64,000 nt of DNA from an uncultured Pelagibacteraceae bacterium (GTDB lineage: Bacteria; Pseudomonadota; Alphaproteobacteria; Pelagibacterales; Pelagibacteraceae): the NCBI GenBank assembly GCA_902604055.1, contig CACKXA010000002.1:34711-98710 (forward strand). Reading direction: 5' to 3'. The position numbers were made by a program, and so were the translations under genes. Below the pieces are notes generated by a model. That model was not told where the DNA came from. It saw only the letters and a program-made list of their open reading frames with translations, and did not search any database. Below, in pieces: positions 1-10,798 of the stretch. How positions within the stretch are numbered: the stretch's first letter is position 1; each line of letters begins with the position of its first letter.

Positions 1-1740
1 AGACATGCGCATTCATTAGGAAGCAAGTCACCAATTTTTTTTAAACTTTTTGATGTTTTACTAAATGAAATGAAAAAAAGTTATCCAGAATTAGGAACAG
101 GCAAAGATCTCATAATAGAAACTTTAAAAAATGAGGAAGAGAAATTTTCTTCTCTTCTTGAAAGAGGTATGAAAATTTTAGATGATAATTTAGATAAAGT
201 ACAAAATAATACACTACCAGGCTCAATTGCTTTTAAATTGTACGATACCTATGGTTTCCCCGTAGACTTGACTGCTGATATTTTAAGAACAAAAAATATT
301 AAAGTTGACAATTCAGCTTTTGAGCAAGAAATGGAAAAAAGCAAAACTTTAGCAAGAGCTAATTGGAAAGGTTCTGGAGATAAGTCAGTAGAGGAAAAAT
401 GGTTTAAAATTCGAGAAGAACTTAAACCAACAGAATTTTTAGGTTATGAGTTTGAAAAAGCTGAAGGAGTTGTTTTAAAAATTTCTAAAGATAATAAATT
501 TGTTGATAGCGCTGAAGTAGGAAGCAATGTTGAAATTATTACAAATCAAACACCTTTTTATGGAGAGTCTGGAGGTCAAGTTGGAGATCAAGGAATAATT
601 TTTAATTCAGATTGTAAAATTAATATTACTGATACACAAAAAAAAATGGGAGATCTTTTTGTTCATACTGGAAAAATTGAGTCTGGTACAATAAAAATCG
701 GCCAAAGCGTTAATCTTGAGATAAATGTTGAAGATAGAAATAGTTCTAAGGCTAATCATTCAGCAACACATTTGCTACATGAGTCTTTAAGAAGGACTTT
801 AGGTAAACATGTTACTCAAAAAGGGTCATTGGTTTCTCCAGAAAGATTAAGATTTGATTTTAGCCACAACAAACCAATTGAAAAAGAGGAAATGATTAAG
901 ATTAATAAAGTTGTAAATGAAATAGTCGACAGTTCAACTGAGGTACAAACAAGAATAATGACACCTAAAGAAGCAGTTAAAATGGGAGCTTTAGCTCTTT
1001 TTGGAGAAAAGTATGGTGAAGAAGTAAGAGTAGTTTTTATGGGGAAAGAGTCTAATGGTTTTTTTTCTACAGAGCTTTGCGGTGGAACTCATGTAAAAAA
1101 CACAAAAGAAGTAGGCAAATTTAAAGTTATTAGTCAGTCATCAATCGCTTCAGGTGTAAGAAGAGTAGAAGCTTTAAGAGATAAACAGCTTACAGAGTAT
1201 GAAAAATCGCAAAAGCAAGATAAATCTACAAAAGAAAAAGCAAGTAAAGAACAACTAGAAAAAATTAAAAAAGAAATATTAAGCTACAAAATTAAACCTG
1301 ATTATAATGAAAGTAATGATTTGGTAGAAAATTTAAAAATTCTTACCAAACAATTAGAAAAATTAAAAATTCAGAATGTAATTAATGATAAAAGTAAAAA
1401 TATAATTAAGGATAAAAAAACTGGTAAGTTTATATTAAGACAACAATTTCTTAATGATTTTCCACCTAAGGAATTAAGGAGCATCATAGATCAGGGGAAA
1501 AAAGATATTAAAAGTGGAGTAATTATTAGCATATCTACTTTTGAGGAAAAAGTGGGAGTTGCAGTTGGAGTCACTAATGATCTTGTTTCAAAATATGACG
1601 CGGTTAATCTTGTAAAATTTGCTTCAGAAATTCTTGATGGAAAAGGTGGAGGAGGAAGAAAAGATTTTGCTCAAGCTGGTGGTACAAATAAAGATAAAAT
1701 AGATGAGGCTTTTAAAGCAATAGAAGATGAAATTAGTTAA
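1..1740 (+). CDS. alaS: alanyl-tRNA synthetase, 3' part (5' end outside window)
   Basis: Frame is open from base 1 ([26 protein letters not shown]...) into the listed ORF; contains [13 protein letters not shown] and [11 protein letters not shown] AlaRS motifs and C-terminal DHHA1-like [13 protein letters not shown]. Confidence 0.97.
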   Translation, partial: RHAHSLGSKSPIFFKLFDVLLNEMKKSYPELGTGKDLIIETLKNEEEKFSSLLERGMKILDDNLDKVQNNTLPGSIAFKLYDTYGFPVDLTADILRTKNIKVDNSAFEQEMEKSKTLARANWKGSGDKSVEEKWFKIREELKPTEFLGYEFEKAEGVVLKISKDNKFVDSAEVGSNVEIITNQTPFYGESGGQVGDQGIIFNSDCKINITDTQKKMGDLFVHTGKIESGTIKIGQSVNLEINVEDRNSSKANHSATHLLHESLRRTLGKHVTQKGSLVSPERLRFDFSHNKPIEKEEMIKINKVVNEIVDSSTEVQTRIMTPKEAVKMGALALFGEKYGEEVRVVFMGKESNGFFSTELCGGTHVKNTKEVGKFKVISQSSIASGVRRVEALRDKQLTEYEKSQKQDKSTKEKASKEQLEKIKKEILSYKIKPDYNESNDLVENLKILTKQLEKLKIQNVINDKSKNIIKDKKTGKFILRQQFLNDFPPKELRSIIDQGKKDIKSGVIISISTFEEKVGVAVGVTNDLVSKYDAVNLVKFASEILDGKGGGGRKDFAQAGGTNKDKIDEAFKAIEDEIS

Positions 1741-2947
1741 GCTTCTTTTTAAGGTTTGAGTTTATTGCCTCTAAAAATTGACTTGTTGTTAAGAATTTTT
1801 GATTTTTACTGATTAATATTGCTAGGTCCTTAGTCATAGAACCACTTTCAACAGTTTCTATACAAACTTTTTCAAGATTTTCTGCAAATTTGATAAGCTC
1901 TTGATTTCCATCAAGATTTCCTCTGTGAGATAAACCTCTTGTCCATGCGAATATAGAAGCTATAGGGTTAGTTGATGTTTCTTTTCCTGCTTGGTGTTGT
2001 CTATAGTGTCTAGTTACTGTTCCGTGAGCAGCTTCAGCTTCAGCTATTTTTCCATCTGGAGTTCTTAATACGCTAGTCATCAATCCTAAAGAACCATACC
2101 CTTGTGCGACCGTATCAGACTGGACATCCCCATCATAATTTTTGCATGCCCAAATGTATTTTCCACTCCATTTCATTGCGCATGCAACCATATCGTCAAT
2201 TAATCTGTGCTCATAAGTTATGCCTGATTCCTCAAATTTTTTCTTAAACTCTTTTTGAAACACTTCCTCGAATATATCTTTGAATCTTCCATCATATGCT
2301 TTTAAAATTGTATTTTTTGATGAAAAATAAACCGGCCATTTTCTTACTAGACCGTAGTTCATACATGCTCTTGCAAAATCTTTAATTGAGTTATCTAAAT
2401 TGTACATTGAAAGTGCAATACCAGGCCCGTCAAAATTAAAAACTTCGTGTTCGATTTTATCTTTTCCATCTTCAGACTCCCATTTAACTGTCATTTTTCC
2501 TTTGCCAGGAACCTTAAAATCCGTTGCTTTGTATTGGTCTCCAAAAGCATGTCTGCCTACAATTACGCTATCAGTCCAATGAGGTACTAATCTAGGAACA
2601 TTTTTGCAAATTATTGGTTCTCTGAAAATTGTTCCACCTACAATGTTTCTAATAGTACCATTTGGAGATCTCCACATTTTTTTAAGACTAAACTCTTTAA
2701 CACGTGCCTCGTCAGGAGTAATGGTTGCGCATTTTACCCCTGCTCCATATTTTTGAATAGCTTTAGCACAGTCTATTGTAATTTGGTCATTAGTTTTATC
2801 ACGACTTTCCATCCCCAAATCATAGTATTTTAAGTCAATATCTAAGTAGGGTTTGATGAGCTTATCTTTTATAAATGACCAAATAATTCTAGTCATTTCG
2901 TCACCATCTAGCTCAACTACTGGGTTTTTAACTTTAATTTTAGCCAT
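1733..2947 (-). CDS. icd: NADP-dependent isocitrate dehydrogenase
   Basis: 404 aa; [48 protein letters not shown] motifs of eukaryotic-type NADP-IDH. Confidence 0.96.
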   Translation of the reverse strand: MAKIKVKNPVVELDGDEMTRIIWSFIKDKLIKPYLDIDLKYYDLGMESRDKTNDQITIDCAKAIQKYGAGVKCATITPDEARVKEFSLKKMWRSPNGTIRNIVGGTIFREPIICKNVPRLVPHWTDSVIVGRHAFGDQYKATDFKVPGKGKMTVKWESEDGKDKIEHEVFNFDGPGIALSMYNLDNSIKDFARACMNYGLVRKWPVYFSSKNTILKAYDGRFKDIFEEVFQKEFKKKFEESGITYEHRLIDDMVACAMKWSGKYIWACKNYDGDVQSDTVAQGYGSLGLMTSVLRTPDGKIAEAEAAHGTVTRHYRQHQAGKETSTNPIASIFAWTRGLSHRGNLDGNQELIKFAENLEKVCIETVESGSMTKDLAILISKNQKFLTTSQFLEAINSNLKKKLN

Positions 2948-3017
2948 AAAATAAAAATATAGATTGATTTGGTAAGATTTTTATACATATTAAGAAAAAA
3001 TTAGCAAACTTAAAATT

Positions 3018-3668
3018 ATGTTTAATTCAATTTTCCCTAAAATTCACAAAGAAGGGTACAAGTTTTTGGCTATTTCCATTATAGCCACATTTCTTGTATT
3101 ACTTTTTTCAAAGTTTTTAGGATCAGTTTTAATTTTAATAACTATTTGGATTTACTATTTTTTTAGAGATCCAGAAAGATTTTCAATTAATGATGATAAT
3201 TTTTTAGTTAGCCCAGCTGATGGACTTATAACATCAATATCTGAGCAAAAAGGTCCAGTCGAACTTCAACTAGAAAATACGACATATACTAGAATAAGTG
3301 TTTTTATGAATGTATTTAATTGCCATGTTAATAGAACACCAATATCTGGAAAGATTGAAGAAATTAATTATAAGCCTGGAAAATTTTTAAATGCCTCTCT
3401 TGATAAAGCGAGTGAAGAAAATGAGAGAAATTATTTTAAAGTAAAGTGTTCTTCAACAGGAGAAGAAATTATAATTGTTCAAATTGCAGGACTAATCGCA
3501 AGAAGAATAGTATGTGAGGTAGAACAAGGACAAGATCTTAAACAAGGAGACAGGATAGGGATGATACGTTTTGGTAGCAGAGTAGATATTTTTTTCAAAA
3601 ATAAAAAAACTTTAGCAAAAATTGGACAAAACGTTGTGGCTGGTGAGAGTTTAATAGCTTCGAAATAA
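3018..3668 (+). CDS. psd: phosphatidylserine decarboxylase
   Basis: SPADGLITS, FMNVFNCHVNRTPISG, C-terminal RFGSRVDIF; adjacent to pssA. Confidence 0.93.
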   Translation: MFNSIFPKIHKEGYKFLAISIIATFLVLLFSKFLGSVLILITIWIYYFFRDPERFSINDDNFLVSPADGLITSISEQKGPVELQLENTTYTRISVFMNVFNCHVNRTPISGKIEEINYKPGKFLNASLDKASEENERNYFKVKCSSTGEEIIIVQIAGLIARRIVCEVEQGQDLKQGDRIGMIRFGSRVDIFFKNKKTLAKIGQNVVAGESLIASK

Positions 3669-4459
3669 TGGAAGATAATAAAAAATTTAAATTAGTTTCA
3701 TCAAAAAAGACAAGATATTTATTACCAAATATTCTTACTTTAGGAGGAGTTTGTCTCGGTATTAGTTCAATTAAATTTTCAATAGATGGCAATTACAGTT
3801 TAGCAGTAATTTTTATTTTATTTGCAGCTATACTTGATGCATTAGATGGAAGAGTGGCGCGTTTAATTAAAGGAACATCAGAATTTGGAAAAGAACTAGA
3901 CTCATTGACTGATTTTGTGAGTTTTGGAATTGCACCAGTATTTATTCTATATTTTTGGGAACTAAATACTTATGGTAAATTTGGGTGGGCAATCACATTA
4001 ATATATTCAGTTTGTTGCGTTTTGAGACTAGCAAGATTTAATCTAACTAAAATAAGTAATCAACAACTTTGGAAGAATAATTATTTCGAAGGAGTTCCAG
4101 CTCCTGCTGGAGGGATATTAATTTTAATGCCATTAATATTTGAACTTTCAGGTTTAGAATTAAAGTTAAATCTAAAAAATTTAACACCTTTTTTGACTAT
4201 TTTGATTGCAATTTTACTAGTGAGCAAGATTCCAACTTTATCTTTAAAAAAAATATCTATTTCGCCTAAAACCACTGTTTTTATTTTGTTAGGAATCGGA
4301 ACAGTCTTTATTTCTTTGTTATTTTACACATTTCAAACATTATTATTTTTTGGAGCTGTTTACTTAGCTTCACTACCTGTCAGTTTCTTTATGTATAGAA
4401 AACAATCTCAAAAAGAAAGCTTAGAAACATCAGATGAAGAGCATGAAGATGTTTTATAA
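3668..4459 (+). CDS. pssA: CDP-diacylglycerol--serine O-phosphatidyltransferase
   Basis: CDP-alcohol phosphotransferase motif LDALDGRVARLIKGTSEFGKELDSLTD; membrane protein; coupled to psd. Confidence 0.94.
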   Translation: MEDNKKFKLVSSKKTRYLLPNILTLGGVCLGISSIKFSIDGNYSLAVIFILFAAILDALDGRVARLIKGTSEFGKELDSLTDFVSFGIAPVFILYFWELNTYGKFGWAITLIYSVCCVLRLARFNLTKISNQQLWKNNYFEGVPAPAGGILILMPLIFELSGLELKLNLKNLTPFLTILIAILLVSKIPTLSLKKISISPKTTVFILLGIGTVFISLLFYTFQTLLFFGAVYLASLPVSFFMYRKQSQKESLETSDEEHEDVL

Positions 4460-5085
4460 TGAAAAAATCAAAAAAGAGCAAAAAAAGTAATACTTGGAAG
4501 ATCAAACAACATAGAGATCAATTCTTTAAAAAATCGAAAACACTAGGTTATCGCTCTAGAGCAGCCTTTAAATTAATTGAACTTAATAATAAATTTAAAT
4601 TTATTAAACATGATACGAATCTATTAGATATTGGATCTTATCCTGGAGGATGGGCTCAAGTTTCAAGAAAAATAATTTCCTCAGGAAAGATTTTGTGTGT
4701 AGATCAGGAAAAGATTGAAAAAATCAAAAATGTCTCGTTTCTCCAATGTAATTTCTTGAAGACAGAAGCAAAGAGTCAAATTTTAGAGTTTTTTGATGGA
4801 AATTTAGATGTGATAATTTCAGATATGGCTGCCAATACGACTGGTAATAAATCTTTAGATTGTATTAGAACCAACCAATTATGTGCAGATGTAATTGAAT
4901 TCTCTTCAATAAATTTAAAACCTAAAGGAGTATTAGTATCTAAGTTGTTTATGGGTGAAGATTTCTTAGAGGTCAAAGAATTAGCGAAATCAAGATTTAA
5001 AAATGTGCATTTTTTTAAACCTGAGGCTAGTAGGAACGAGTCAAAAGAAACTTATTTACACTGCGCTATATTAAAGCCTTTATAA
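4459..5085 (+). CDS. rlmE: 23S rRNA (uridine-2'-O-)-methyltransferase RlmE (FtsJ)
   Basis: YRSRAAFKLIELN, LDIGSYPGGWAQV, DVIISDMAANTTG motifs. Confidence 0.92.
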   Translation: MKKSKKSKKSNTWKIKQHRDQFFKKSKTLGYRSRAAFKLIELNNKFKFIKHDTNLLDIGSYPGGWAQVSRKIISSGKILCVDQEKIEKIKNVSFLQCNFLKTEAKSQILEFFDGNLDVIISDMAANTTGNKSLDCIRTNQLCADVIEFSSINLKPKGVLVSKLFMGEDFLEVKELAKSRFKNVHFFKPEASRNESKETYLHCAILKPL

Positions 5086-5111
5086 TTTTTAGAAATTGTA
5101 TATAAGTTTAT

Positions 5112-6191
5112 ATGGAAGCAATAAAAGAAGCATTAACTTTTGATGATGTTTTGCTTTTGCCGCGTTTTTCAAAAATTTTACCTTCAGATACAAATATTTC
5201 TACAAAACTAAGCAAAACTATAAAATTAGAATCACCTTTTTTATCCTCTGCAATGGACACCGTCACAGAATCACAAATGGCTATAGCTATGGCCTTATCT
5301 GGAGGCATTGGAGTTATCCATAGAAACCTAAGTATAAAAAAACAAAATTATGAAATTGTTAAAGTCAAAAAAAAAAATTTAATAGTTGGAGCAGCTATTG
5401 GGACAAATGCAGACGATATTGTGAGGGCAAAAAAACTTTTAGATTCGGGAGTAGATTTAATTGTAATTGATACTGCTCATGGCCATAGTGAAAAAGTTTT
5501 AAAGATCCTTTCAAAAGTTAAAAAAACAGCATCTAAAATTCCTGTTTGTGTTGGTAATATTGCAACAGCAGAAGCTGCAAAAAAATTATATAATTCTGGC
5601 GCAGACATAATCAAAGTAGGTATTGGTCCTGGATCAATTTGCACTACAAGAATGGTTGCGGGAATAGGCGTTCCACAAATTACAGCGATAATGGAAGTAC
5701 ACAAAGCTTTAAAAAGAAAAGGTATAAAAATTATTTCGGATGGAGGTATTAAGTTTTCTGGAGATATTGCAAAAGCTTTAGCTGCAGGGGCAGACGCTAT
5801 TATGATGGGCTCAATATTTGCTGGAACAGACGAAAGTCCGGGAAAAAAATTTAGAATTAAGAATAAATTTTATAAACGTTATAGAGGAATGGGATCTATA
5901 GGAGCAATGTCAGCAGGTTCATCTAACAGATATTTTCAAAAAAATTTTAAAGATAAATCTAAATTTGTCCCAGAAGGAGTAGATGGTAGAGTAGAATACA
6001 AAGGAAAAGTCTCTAAGATAATTTATCAGCTTAAAGGAGGATTAAGATCTTCAATGGGTTATGTTGGAGCGAAAGGTCTTAAAGAGCTCAAAAAGAATGC
6101 TAAATTTATAAAAATTACTAAAGCAGGATTTTATGAAAGCATGGTACATAGTGTAGAAATGATAGAACCAACATTAAATTATAAGTTATAA
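5112..6191 (+). CDS. guaB: IMP dehydrogenase, short form without CBS/Bateman domain
   Basis: LTFDDVLLLP, GPGSICTTRMVAGIGVPQ catalytic loop, YRGMGSIGAM, EGVDGRVEYKG; only 359 aa with GVIHRNLSIKKQNYEIVKVKK joined directly to KNLIVGAAIG. Confidence 0.95.
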   Translation: MEAIKEALTFDDVLLLPRFSKILPSDTNISTKLSKTIKLESPFLSSAMDTVTESQMAIAMALSGGIGVIHRNLSIKKQNYEIVKVKKKNLIVGAAIGTNADDIVRAKKLLDSGVDLIVIDTAHGHSEKVLKILSKVKKTASKIPVCVGNIATAEAAKKLYNSGADIIKVGIGPGSICTTRMVAGIGVPQITAIMEVHKALKRKGIKIISDGGIKFSGDIAKALAAGADAIMMGSIFAGTDESPGKKFRIKNKFYKRYRGMGSIGAMSAGSSNRYFQKNFKDKSKFVPEGVDGRVEYKGKVSKIIYQLKGGLRSSMGYVGAKGLKELKKNAKFIKITKAGFYESMVHSVEMIEPTLNYKL

Positions 6192-6193
6192 AC

Positions 6194-6610
6194 ATGAAAT
6201 TAATAAAATGTATATTTGTTATATTTTTTGTTAATTGTAACGCTTATGCAGCCTCAAACTATTTTACTGACGGCTTATTATTTTTTGAAAAAAACCAATT
6301 AGAAAAAGCAAAATTTAAATTTGAACAAGATATAGTTTTTAATCCTAGAAATGAAAATTCTTATCTATACCTTTCAAAAATATTTAACAGGCAAGATAAA
6401 AGTGAATTAGAAGAAAAAAATCTTAACACTGTTATTTTGCTAAATCCAAAAAATGAAGATGCATTGTATAGCCTTGCAAAACTGAGATTAAAAGAGTCAG
6501 ATTTTTCTGGCAGTAAAAAATTATTAGAAAAATTATTGACTTTCTGTGAAAGTTTCTGCCAAAAAAGTCTTAAACTTAAAACTGAAGTAGAAAATTCAAT
6601 AAAAAATTAA
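6194..6610 (+). CDS. tetratricopeptide-repeat protein with signal peptide
   Basis: N-terminal hydrophobic signal; TPR-like repeats ([56 protein letters not shown]). Confidence 0.65.
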   Translation: MKLIKCIFVIFFVNCNAYAASNYFTDGLLFFEKNQLEKAKFKFEQDIVFNPRNENSYLYLSKIFNRQDKSELEEKNLNTVILLNPKNEDALYSLAKLRLKESDFSGSKKLLEKLLTFCESFCQKSLKLKTEVENSIKN

Positions 6611-8172
6611 TGGGAAGAAAAATTTTTAAGGAAAAAATTTTAATTATTGATTTTGGATCTCAGGTAACAAAACTTATCGCTAGAAGGGTAAGAGATCTTG
6701 GAGTTTTTTCGGAGATAATAACAGCAAAAAATATAAGTAAAATTAAAGATTATAATTATGTAAAAGGTATTATTTTATCAGGAGGTCCAGCAACTGTAAC
6801 AAAGAAAAATCATCAAAAAGTACCAAAAGAAATTTTTTTTAAAAACATTCCCATCCTTGGTATTTGTTATGGATTACAACTAATTGCTAATTTGTTTGGA
6901 GGATCAATTAAGGCATCAAAAAAAAAAAGAGAATTCGGAAGAGCAATTCTCCATAAAAAAAAAAAATCACTCTTAATAAAAAATTTTTTTAATGAAAACA
7001 ATAAATCAGTTTGGATGAGCCATCAAGACGCTGTTACCAAATTGCCAAAAGGATTTAAAGTGATAGCTTCAACTAATAAATCAAAATTAACAATTATAGA
7101 AAATACTCAAAAAAAAATTTATGGAATTCAGTTCCATCCTGAAGTGACTCATACCGAAAAGGGCAAAGAAATATTTAAAAATTTTTTATTCTCTATTTGC
7201 TTAATAAAAAAAAAGTGGCAAGTGACTTCAGAGAAAAATAGAATCATAAATAATATTAAACACACAGTAAAAAACGACAAAGTCGTTTGTGCTCTATCGG
7301 GAGGGGTTGATAGTAGTGTCGTTGCTTTATTGATAAACAAAGCTATAGGAAAAAATTTAGTTTGTATAATGGTTGATACTGGTTTGATGAGAAAAAATGA
7401 ATTTAAATATAGCTACAGAATATTTAAAAAAAGATATAAATTAAATGTAAAGTTGATCAATGCTTCAAAATTATATTTTAAAAAACTAAAAAACATTAAC
7501 GATCCTGAAAAGAAAAGAAAAATAATAGGAAATCTTTTTATTAAAATTTTTGAAAAAGAAGCAAAGAAGCACAAAGGTATTAAATATCTTGCTCAAGGCA
7601 CACTTTATCCCGATGTTATAGAAAGCCGGTCAGCAACTGGAAGCCAATCATCTAAAATAAAATCTCATCACAATGTCGGCGGGTTACCAAAAAATATGAA
7701 TTTAAAGTTAATAGAACCTTTAAAAGAATTCTTTAAGGATGAAGTAAGAATTTTAGGAAAATCAGTGGGTTTACTAGATAATATAAGAAATAAACATCCT
7801 TTCCCTGGACCAGGTTTGGCTATAAGAATAATAGGTCAAATTAACCCACAAAAGGTTAAAATCCTACAAGAGGCTGATCACATTTTTATAAATGAATTGA
7901 AAAAGCATAATCTGTATCACAAAATTTGGCAAGCTTATGCAGGTTTATTACCTATGAAAACCGTCGGAGTTATGGGAGACTCTAGAACCTATGAATATAC
8001 TTGTTTGTTAAGGGCGGTCACTTCTGAAGATGGAATGACCGCAGATTATTTTAATTTTCCAAAGAATTTTTTCGATATAATAGCTAATAAAATTGTTAAT
8101 GGTGTCCCAGGAATTAATAGAGTAGTATATGATATAACTTCCAAACCACCTAGCACTATCGAGTTAGAATAA
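6610..8172 (+). CDS. guaA: GMP synthase (glutamine-hydrolysing)
   Basis: GATase [11 protein letters not shown] and [13 protein letters not shown]-loop [26 protein letters not shown]. Confidence 0.97.
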   Translation: MGRKIFKEKILIIDFGSQVTKLIARRVRDLGVFSEIITAKNISKIKDYNYVKGIILSGGPATVTKKNHQKVPKEIFFKNIPILGICYGLQLIANLFGGSIKASKKKREFGRAILHKKKKSLLIKNFFNENNKSVWMSHQDAVTKLPKGFKVIASTNKSKLTIIENTQKKIYGIQFHPEVTHTEKGKEIFKNFLFSICLIKKKWQVTSEKNRIINNIKHTVKNDKVVCALSGGVDSSVVALLINKAIGKNLVCIMVDTGLMRKNEFKYSYRIFKKRYKLNVKLINASKLYFKKLKNINDPEKKRKIIGNLFIKIFEKEAKKHKGIKYLAQGTLYPDVIESRSATGSQSSKIKSHHNVGGLPKNMNLKLIEPLKEFFKDEVRILGKSVGLLDNIRNKHPFPGPGLAIRIIGQINPQKVKILQEADHIFINELKKHNLYHKIWQAYAGLLPMKTVGVMGDSRTYEYTCLLRAVTSEDGMTADYFNFPKNFFDIIANKIVNGVPGINRVVYDITSKPPSTIELE

Positions 8173-8954
8173 TGCTCAAAAAAATTAAAAAAATACTATT
8201 AAAAAAAAATAAAAAAAAGTTGGTATGTTTGACTGCATATTCTCGGAATTTTGCAAAAGTATTAGACAAACATTGTGATATTATTTTAGTAGGAGACTCA
8301 TTAGCTAACGTTTTATATGGAATGCGAAACACACACAAACTATCGGTAAACAATATGATCCAGCATAGTATAAGTGTTAGACAAGGTGTAAAAAAAGCTT
8401 TGATGGTAGTAGATATGCCAAAAGGTTCTTATGCCACTCCAAAACAAGCAAAAAAAAACGCTAAAATAATTTTAAAAAAAACAAAATGTGATGCTATAAA
8501 AATCGAAAGCAATAACAAAAATTTTAAAATTATAAAGGAGATAGTTGAAGCAAAAATACCTGTTATGGGGCATATAGGTTTTACACCACAATTTAAAAAT
8601 AAATTTAAAGTAGAAGGAAAAAATAATTTAGAAACAAAGAAATTAATACAAGAATCATTGTTGATACAAAAGGCGGGAGCTTTTTCTATAGTTCTAGAGT
8701 GTATTACTCCTGTTACTGCGAAAATAATAACAAAATTATTGAAAATACCCACGATAGGCATAGGATCCTCATCTTACTGTGATGGGCAAATCTTAGTGAC
8801 GGATGATATCCTTGGGTTGAGCGGATTTTATCCTAAATTTGTCAAAAAATATGTTAATTTGAATACAGTAATTGAAAAAGCTGTAAAAAAATATAGTAAA
8901 GAAGTTAAAAATCGACAGTTTCCGCAAAACAAAAATTTTTTATATGGAAAATGA
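8172..8954 (+). CDS. panB: 3-methyl-2-oxobutanoate hydroxymethyltransferase
   Basis: LTAYSRNFAKVLDKHCDIILVGDSLANVLYG, VVDMPKGSY, VMGHIGFTPQ, IGIGSSSYCDGQILVTDDILGL. Confidence 0.92.
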   Translation: MLKKIKKILLKKNKKKLVCLTAYSRNFAKVLDKHCDIILVGDSLANVLYGMRNTHKLSVNNMIQHSISVRQGVKKALMVVDMPKGSYATPKQAKKNAKIILKKTKCDAIKIESNNKNFKIIKEIVEAKIPVMGHIGFTPQFKNKFKVEGKNNLETKKLIQESLLIQKAGAFSIVLECITPVTAKIITKLLKIPTIGIGSSSYCDGQILVTDDILGLSGFYPKFVKKYVNLNTVIEKAVKKYSKEVKNRQFPQNKNFLYGK

Positions 8955-9450
8955 AATTATAGATAAAAAAGATTTTTCTGAAAAAATTTTAATTTTTTTT
9001 AAAGAAAAACAAAGAGTTATCCTAATAACTTTTGTAACAATTATTGGTATAATCCTAGCTTTTTTAACTTCGAACTATTACCAAAACATGGAAAATGAGG
9101 AAATTTCTGAAAAATTTATTAAAGCTGGAATACATTTATCTTCAGAGGAAAAAAATAAATCTAAGAATATTTTAATAGAAATTGTTAATAGTGAAAATAA
9201 ATTTTATTCTATTTTAGCTTTAAATACCATTATAGAAAACGATTTAGAAGAAAGAAGCAATGAGATCTTAAAACTTTTTGAAATTGTTGAAAATCTTAAA
9301 ATCGACAAAGAACAATTAAACTTAATTAAGCTTAAAAAAGCACTCTATTTAATTAAAATTTCTAAAAATGAGGAAGGAAATACTTTGCTTAATGAAATTA
9401 TTTCAGAAAATTCAATTTGGAAAGATGCGGCATTAGAAATCTCTAAATGA
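8944..9450 (+). CDS. membrane-anchored YfgM-like/TPR protein
   Basis: Single N-terminal TM helix (VILITFVTIIGIILAFLTSNYY) then helical repeats; located directly upstream of a BamB-like gene. Confidence 0.55.
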   Translation: MENEIIDKKDFSEKILIFFKEKQRVILITFVTIIGIILAFLTSNYYQNMENEEISEKFIKAGIHLSSEEKNKSKNILIEIVNSENKFYSILALNTIIENDLEERSNEILKLFEIVENLKIDKEQLNLIKLKKALYLIKISKNEEGNTLLNEIISENSIWKDAALEISK

Positions 9451-9475
9451 AATAAATTAGATTATAAATTAGTTA

Positions 9476-10798
9476 ATGAAAATCTTTTTAGCATTAATAT
9501 TTATATTTTTATTGTCAAATTGTTCATTTGATAATAAATCTGGTATTTGGACGAACAATAATTCTAACGTAAAAAAAGAAGATCAATTCAAGGATTTCGA
9601 AACTCTATATTCTCAAACTCAAACTTTTAATACCATTATTAGACCTGATAAAAGTCTAATGATTATTTTAGATCCGATTAAAAAGAATTATAAATGGACA
9701 GATGAATTCTATAATGACTCAAATAATTTAGAAAACTTTGCATACAAAGAATTAAATGAAATTATTTTTAAAAGTCAAAAAATAAGTCGATCCGAAGTCA
9801 AAAAAACTTTCCTTTTTGAAAATCAAAATGCAATATTTGTTGATTATAAAGGAAATATAATTGTTTATTCTTTAGAAAAGGAAAACATTATTTTTAAGTA
9901 TAACTTTTATAAAAAAAATTATAAAAAAATTAAAAAAATTTTAAATTTTATTGTTGAAGATAATATAATCTATGTAGGTGATAATTTTGGATACCTGTAT
10001 GCTGTCGATTATCTAAACAATAAATTAATTTGGGCCAAAAACTTTAAAATACCCTTTAGGTCTAATTTAAAAATTTTAGAAAATAAACTTATAATAGCAG
10101 ATACTAATAACTCTCTATTTTATATAAATAAAACAAATGGCAATAAGTTAAAAGCTATTCCAACTGAAGAAACATTAATTATGAATAATTTTGTAAACTC
10201 TTTAGCTACAATAAAAGAAAATTTATATTATCTTAATACCTATGGGTCTTTATATTCTCTAAATAACAACGGGCGTATTAAATGGTTTATTAATTTAAAC
10301 CAATCGATAGATATTAATCCAACAAATTTATTTAACTCTAATCCTATAGTCATTAACAAAGATAAACTAATTATATCAACCAATTTGTTTTTATACTTTA
10401 TCGATTTAAATTCTGGCTCAACTTTGTTTAAAATTTCCATTAGCTCTTTATTTAGACCTATAGTCTCAGGTGATAATTTATTTTTGATTACAAAGGACAA
10501 TCTGCTTGTTTCTGTAAATATTAACTCTTTTAAAATAAATTATTCTGTAGATTTAGAGCAAACTATTGCTAATTTTTTAGATGTAAAAAAAAAGAAGCCT
10601 ATTAGCATTAAAACTCTATTATTAGTCAACAATAATTTATTCTTGTTTCTAAATAATTCCTTTTTTATAAAGTTAGACCTAATTGGAGAAATAAAAGAAA
10701 TTAGCAAGCTTTCATCTAAAATTAAATCTGACCCAATTTTTATAAACGAGTCCTTGATATATATTAATAATAAAAATAAATTAATAATAAGTAACTAA
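9476..10798 (+). CDS. BamB-like PQQ beta-propeller lipoprotein
   Basis: Lipobox-like IFLLSNCS; repeated propeller blades (IYVGDNFGYLYAVDYLNNKLIWAKNF; LYSLNNNGRIKWFINL). Confidence 0.7.
   Translation: MKIFLALIFIFLLSNCSFDNKSGIWTNNNSNVKKEDQFKDFETLYSQTQTFNTIIRPDKSLMIILDPIKKNYKWTDEFYNDSNNLENFAYKELNEIIFKSQKISRSEVKKTFLFENQNAIFVDYKGNIIVYSLEKENIIFKYNFYKKNYKKIKKILNFIVEDNIIYVGDNFGYLYAVDYLNNKLIWAKNFKIPFRSNLKILENKLIIADTNNSLFYINKTNGNKLKAIPTEETLIMNNFVNSLATIKENLYYLNTYGSLYSLNNNGRIKWFINLNQSIDINPTNLFNSNPIVINKDKLIISTNLFLYFIDLNSGSTLFKISISSLFRPIVSGDNLFLITKDNLLVSVNINSFKINYSVDLEQTIANFLDVKKKKPISIKTLLLVNNNLFLFLNNSFFIKLDLIGEIKEISKLSSKIKSDPIFINESLIYINNKNKLIISN

Noticed and set aside
8429-8761. 110-aa minus-strand ORF inside panB
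   Set aside because: Antisense to a conserved gene; no motif support.
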